Assembly: GCA_964649195.1 (NCBI GenBank)
Contig: CAZYPK010000220.1
Coordinates: 1-6,789, forward strand
Direction of reading: 5' to 3'
Origin: JTS-RE9 sp964649195
Lineage (GTDB): Bacteria > Planctomycetota > Phycisphaerae > Phycisphaerales > Phycisphaeraceae
DNA length: 6,789 nucleotides
Shown here: in pieces, positions 4,721 to 6,789 of the stretch
How the letters are laid out: each line of letters opens with the position of its first letter
How positions within the stretch are numbered: the stretch's first letter is position 1
Translations under genes and position numbers: made by a program
Notes under the pieces: generated by a model
The model's database searches: none
Told to the model about the DNA's origin: nothing
Seen by the model: only the letters and a program-made list of their open reading frames with translations

Positions 4721-5863
4721 TCACATTCCATCTATTTCCCGCATCTCCACCGATCGGTGTTCCCGTGCGGAGAGATAGCACGCCTCCACCAGCGCCATCG
4801 TTTTGAGGTTGTCCTCCCCGCCGATCTCCGGTTCGCGGTCCTCTTCCAAGGCGCACAGCAGCTGCGCCATCGTGCCGATGAAGGCGTCGGGGAACCAGAC
4901 CTCCGGCCAGCGCGGCTGGAACCACTGGTTGCCCGCCTGCGTGGTGGCGAAGTCGAGCGTGCTGGGCGTGGGCGCGGGGTAGTCGGGCCAGCCGATCGTG
5001 CCGCGGGCCAGGCCTTGCGTGCCTTCGATGCGGTAGTGGATGCCGATGTCACCGCCGCCACCCCCGGAAGCGCCTTGGCGCGGCACAATGCCGTCGGGCA
5101 CGGCCCAGACATCATCGCAGCTCATCGCGCGGAAGCCGTTCCCGTATTCGAGGATGTACATGGCGATGCCGTCTTCGTGATCGAATTTCCTCTGCGTTCT
5201 GGGGTCTTTTCGCACGCTGGCGAAGATGCGCGCCGGATCGCCGAACCAGTAACGGAAGGTGTCCAGATGATGGATCGACATGATGCGAAGCGTGACCCAC
5301 CCCTGTCGCCGCTGCCAGGGCATCCAGTGCGGAATGGCCCGCATGTCGATCGTCGCCAGCACGGGTTCGCCGAGCAGGCCGCGATTCAGAAGCGTCTTGC
5401 ACGCACGCACCGACTGGTCGTAGCGCATGTTCTGATTCACCGCCAGCGTGATGCCCGCCTTCCCGCACAGCTTCACCACCTCCACGGCCTGCGCGTAATC
5501 GACGCCCAGCGGCTTCTGCGCCAGGATGCCTCGGATGTGATTCCCGTGCTTCACAATGTCGCGGATCACATCGATCTGCATGTCCGGCGGCACCGCCACA
5601 TCAACCACCTCCACGCTTTTGTCCTCCAGCATCTCCCGGTACGTCGGATACGCCTTGCGGATGTTGTGCCGCTCGGCGACGCGCTGCGCGTTGGCGTAGG
5701 TCTGTGAAGCGATCGCCACCGGATTGAAGCCCGCCTTGCGATAGGCCACCAGATGACAATCCGCCATGATGAACCCGCTGCCGATGCAGCCGATGCCCGG
5801 CTTCCTGTTGCGAGGCAGCTTCGGCAGGTGATCGAGATCGAGCGGGAATTTCAGTTTCGACAT
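4721..5863 (-). CDS. Gfo/Idh/MocA family NAD(P)-dependent oxidoreductase
   Basis: This 380-residue protein has the family's two domains. The N-terminal Rossmann fold shows GIGCIGSGFI (23-32, dinucleotide-binding glycines) and, after strand VEVVDVAVPP (84-93), the KP motif AQKPLG (115-120), where Lys117 is the usual catalytic lysine; the residue before it is Gln rather than the common Glu. The C-terminal domain begins with NQNMRYD (143-149) and carries MSIHHLDTFRYWFG (195-208), whose histidine and aspartate are the expected catalytic pair. A glycine-rich insert lies at 265-272, and the end EIGGEDNLKTMALVEACYLSARE (346-368) is typical. Members oxidise or reduce sugar or polyol hydroxyls. Start ATG 5863 has GGAGG four bases upstream. 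It follows the PHP gene by 33 bp. No signal peptide, so cytoplasmic. Substrate unknown. Confidence 0.92.
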   Translation of the reverse strand: MSKLKFPLDLDHLPKLPRNRKPGIGCIGSGFIMADCHLVAYRKAGFNPVAIASQTYANAQRVAERHNIRKAYPTYREMLEDKSVEVVDVAVPPDMQIDVIRDIVKHGNHIRGILAQKPLGVDYAQAVEVVKLCGKAGITLAVNQNMRYDQSVRACKTLLNRGLLGEPVLATIDMRAIPHWMPWQRRQGWVTLRIMSIHHLDTFRYWFGDPARIFASVRKDPRTQRKFDHEDGIAMYILEYGNGFRAMSCDDVWAVPDGIVPRQGASGGGGGDIGIHYRIEGTQGLARGTIGWPDYPAPTPSTLDFATTQAGNQWFQPRWPEVWFPDAFIGTMAQLLCALEEDREPEIGGEDNLKTMALVEACYLSAREHRSVEMREIDGM

Positions 5864-5867
5864 GGAA

Positions 5868-5872
5868 CCTCC
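5868..5872 (-). promoter_or_regulatory. Ribosome binding site of the oxidoreductase gene
   Basis: GGAGG on the minus strand stands four bases before the ATG at 5863, the strongest Shine-Dalgarno match in the window although slightly close. Confidence 0.6.
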
Positions 5873-5896
5873 ACATGACTCCGATCCTGGCCGGGG

Positions 5897-6718
5897 CTAC
5901 ACATTCAGACTCGCCAGCGCATCGCTGATCGGAATCTCCCACCTCGTGCGATCGAGAAACAGCGACACCCGCGCGTAACCCACCTCGCGCAAAATGTTCA
6001 GCGCCTTCGCAAAGCCATCGCCCACGCGCTTGGGAACATGGGCGTCGGCGCCGATGACCACCGGTATGTTTCTGGCCTTCATTTCAGCGAGGATCGTCAC
6101 ACCCGGATTCATCTCCGGAAGGTCCTTGTTCACGCCCGACGTGTTCAACTCCATCGCCATCCCCGTCCTGGCGATGCGGTCCAATGCAAGGCGGATGTCA
6201 TCGATGATCGCACCGGCATCCCACTGCGAAGGGGCGATGTTCTTCACGATGTCGGGATGGGAAAGGCAGTCGAAGAAACCGGACTCTGCGGCCATCGCCA
6301 GGTGTTCGTAATACTGCCTGAAGAATGCGACGGCATCGCCCTTCCAGAAGGCCGCCTTGTATTCCTTGATCTGCGGATGCACGGAGCCGAGCACGTAATG
6401 AAACGCCTCTGATCGGACCTGCCGCTCCAGCCAGTTTTCGTAGCCGGGAAAGTAATCGCACTCCAGGCCCAGCCGCACATCAACGCGGCCGGCGTAGGCG
6501 GCGCGGGCCCTGGCGACCATCTCGACATAGCTTCCAAACTGCTGCGGCATCATGCGCACGTTCGCGCTGAAGCCGTCCGGCATCGGGTTGTGACAGGTGA
6601 CGATGATCCCGCGCAACCCCCGCTCCAGCGCCGCGGCGGCATACTCCTCCGGCTCGCCGGTGGCGTGTTTGCACAGCGGCGTGTGCATGTGGGTTTCGTA
6701 CATCAATGGCTGGGGCAT
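5897..6718 (-). CDS. PHP domain phosphoesterase, histidinol-phosphatase (HisJ)-like
   Basis: This 273-residue protein has the complete metal site of PHP-domain phosphatases: H10 and H12 in ETHMHTPLCKHA with H18, H43 in TCHNP, E86 in GLECDYFPGY, H114 in GSVH, H154 in LSHPD, and D225 with H227 in IGADAH. Motif spacing and length fit the HisJ/HisK type, which removes phosphate from histidinol phosphate in histidine synthesis using a trinuclear metal centre. No histidine gene is present here; instead it heads a sugar-type cluster, so another phosphorylated substrate is equally possible. ATG 6718 is taken as the start; GAGAG a few bases upstream is only a weak Shine-Dalgarno match. A second ATG five codons later is possible but has no better signal. 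Cytoplasmic, no signal peptide. Confidence 0.87.
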   Translation of the reverse strand: MPQPLMYETHMHTPLCKHATGEPEEYAAAALERGLRGIIVTCHNPMPDGFSANVRMMPQQFGSYVEMVARARAAYAGRVDVRLGLECDYFPGYENWLERQVRSEAFHYVLGSVHPQIKEYKAAFWKGDAVAFFRQYYEHLAMAAESGFFDCLSHPDIVKNIAPSQWDAGAIIDDIRLALDRIARTGMAMELNTSGVNKDLPEMNPGVTILAEMKARNIPVVIGADAHVPKRVGDGFAKALNILREVGYARVSLFLDRTRWEIPISDALASLNV

Positions 6719-6789
6719 GGCGTCTCTCGATTCGGGTCACGCAAAGGCACGCGAATGATAGCCGCCAGGGCAAAAGCATATGGCGGGAG
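6719..6789 (-). promoter_or_regulatory. Upstream region of the four-gene cluster
   Basis: Nothing coding is visible in these 71 bases. A cluster promoter is expected here or beyond the window edge. TATCAT (minus strand) resembles a -10 box but has no -35 partner at the right distance, so no promoter is assigned. Confidence 0.2.

Noticed and set aside
4438..4731. Toxin-antitoxin pair involving the small protein
   Set aside because: No second small gene adjoins it; both neighbours are clearly metabolic enzymes.
4532..5707. Open plus-strand frame of 391 codons
   Set aside because: It is antisense to the small protein and oxidoreductase genes; no domain is recognisable and the R/H/V-rich product reflects GC-rich complement sequence.

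Overview
The window carries seven protein-coding genes that I accept and no RNA genes, insertion sequence ORFs, CRISPR or phage genes. High GC, weak or absent Shine-Dalgarno sites, a TTG start, sugar-type Gfo/Idh/MocA and TIM-barrel genes, and GC-rich CCACGGGT/ACCCGTGG hairpins between genes together suggest a Planctomycetota chromosome, perhaps Phycisphaerae-like. That placement is inference; no marker gene is present.

Layout. Bases 1-255 hold no convincing gene but contain two look-alike 9-bp hairpins. Two minus-strand genes follow: an AEC-family (auxin efflux carrier type) permease (256-1221) and a diacylglycerol/lipid kinase-family protein (1320-2273). A 74-bp divergent spacer separates the kinase from a plus-strand HD-superfamily phosphohydrolase (2348-2971). 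Bases 2972-3568 form a gene-free convergent gap, almost filled by two adjacent inverted-repeat structures: a 169-bp one with a perfect 28-bp purine-rich stem, and a 381-bp nested, decayed palindrome built from GC-rich hairpin units. Bases 3569-6718 hold a compact minus-strand cluster, read in this order: a HisJ-like PHP phosphoesterase, a Gfo/Idh/MocA oxidoreductase, a small basic protein of unknown function, and a sugar phosphate isomerase/epimerase-type TIM barrel.

How the genes fit together. Gaps in the four-gene cluster are 31-44 bp, so co-transcription is likely. An NAD(P)-dependent sugar oxidoreductase, a metal-dependent sugar isomerase/epimerase and a PHP phosphatase together suggest a small carbohydrate or polyol pathway; the substrate cannot be read from sequence. 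The AEC permease, lipid kinase and HD protein have no obvious link to it.

The most interesting content is non-coding: the paired long inverted repeats between convergent genes, and the two hairpins at the left end that share base and loop but differ by compensatory changes. I see no evidence of a complete new defence or mobile system.
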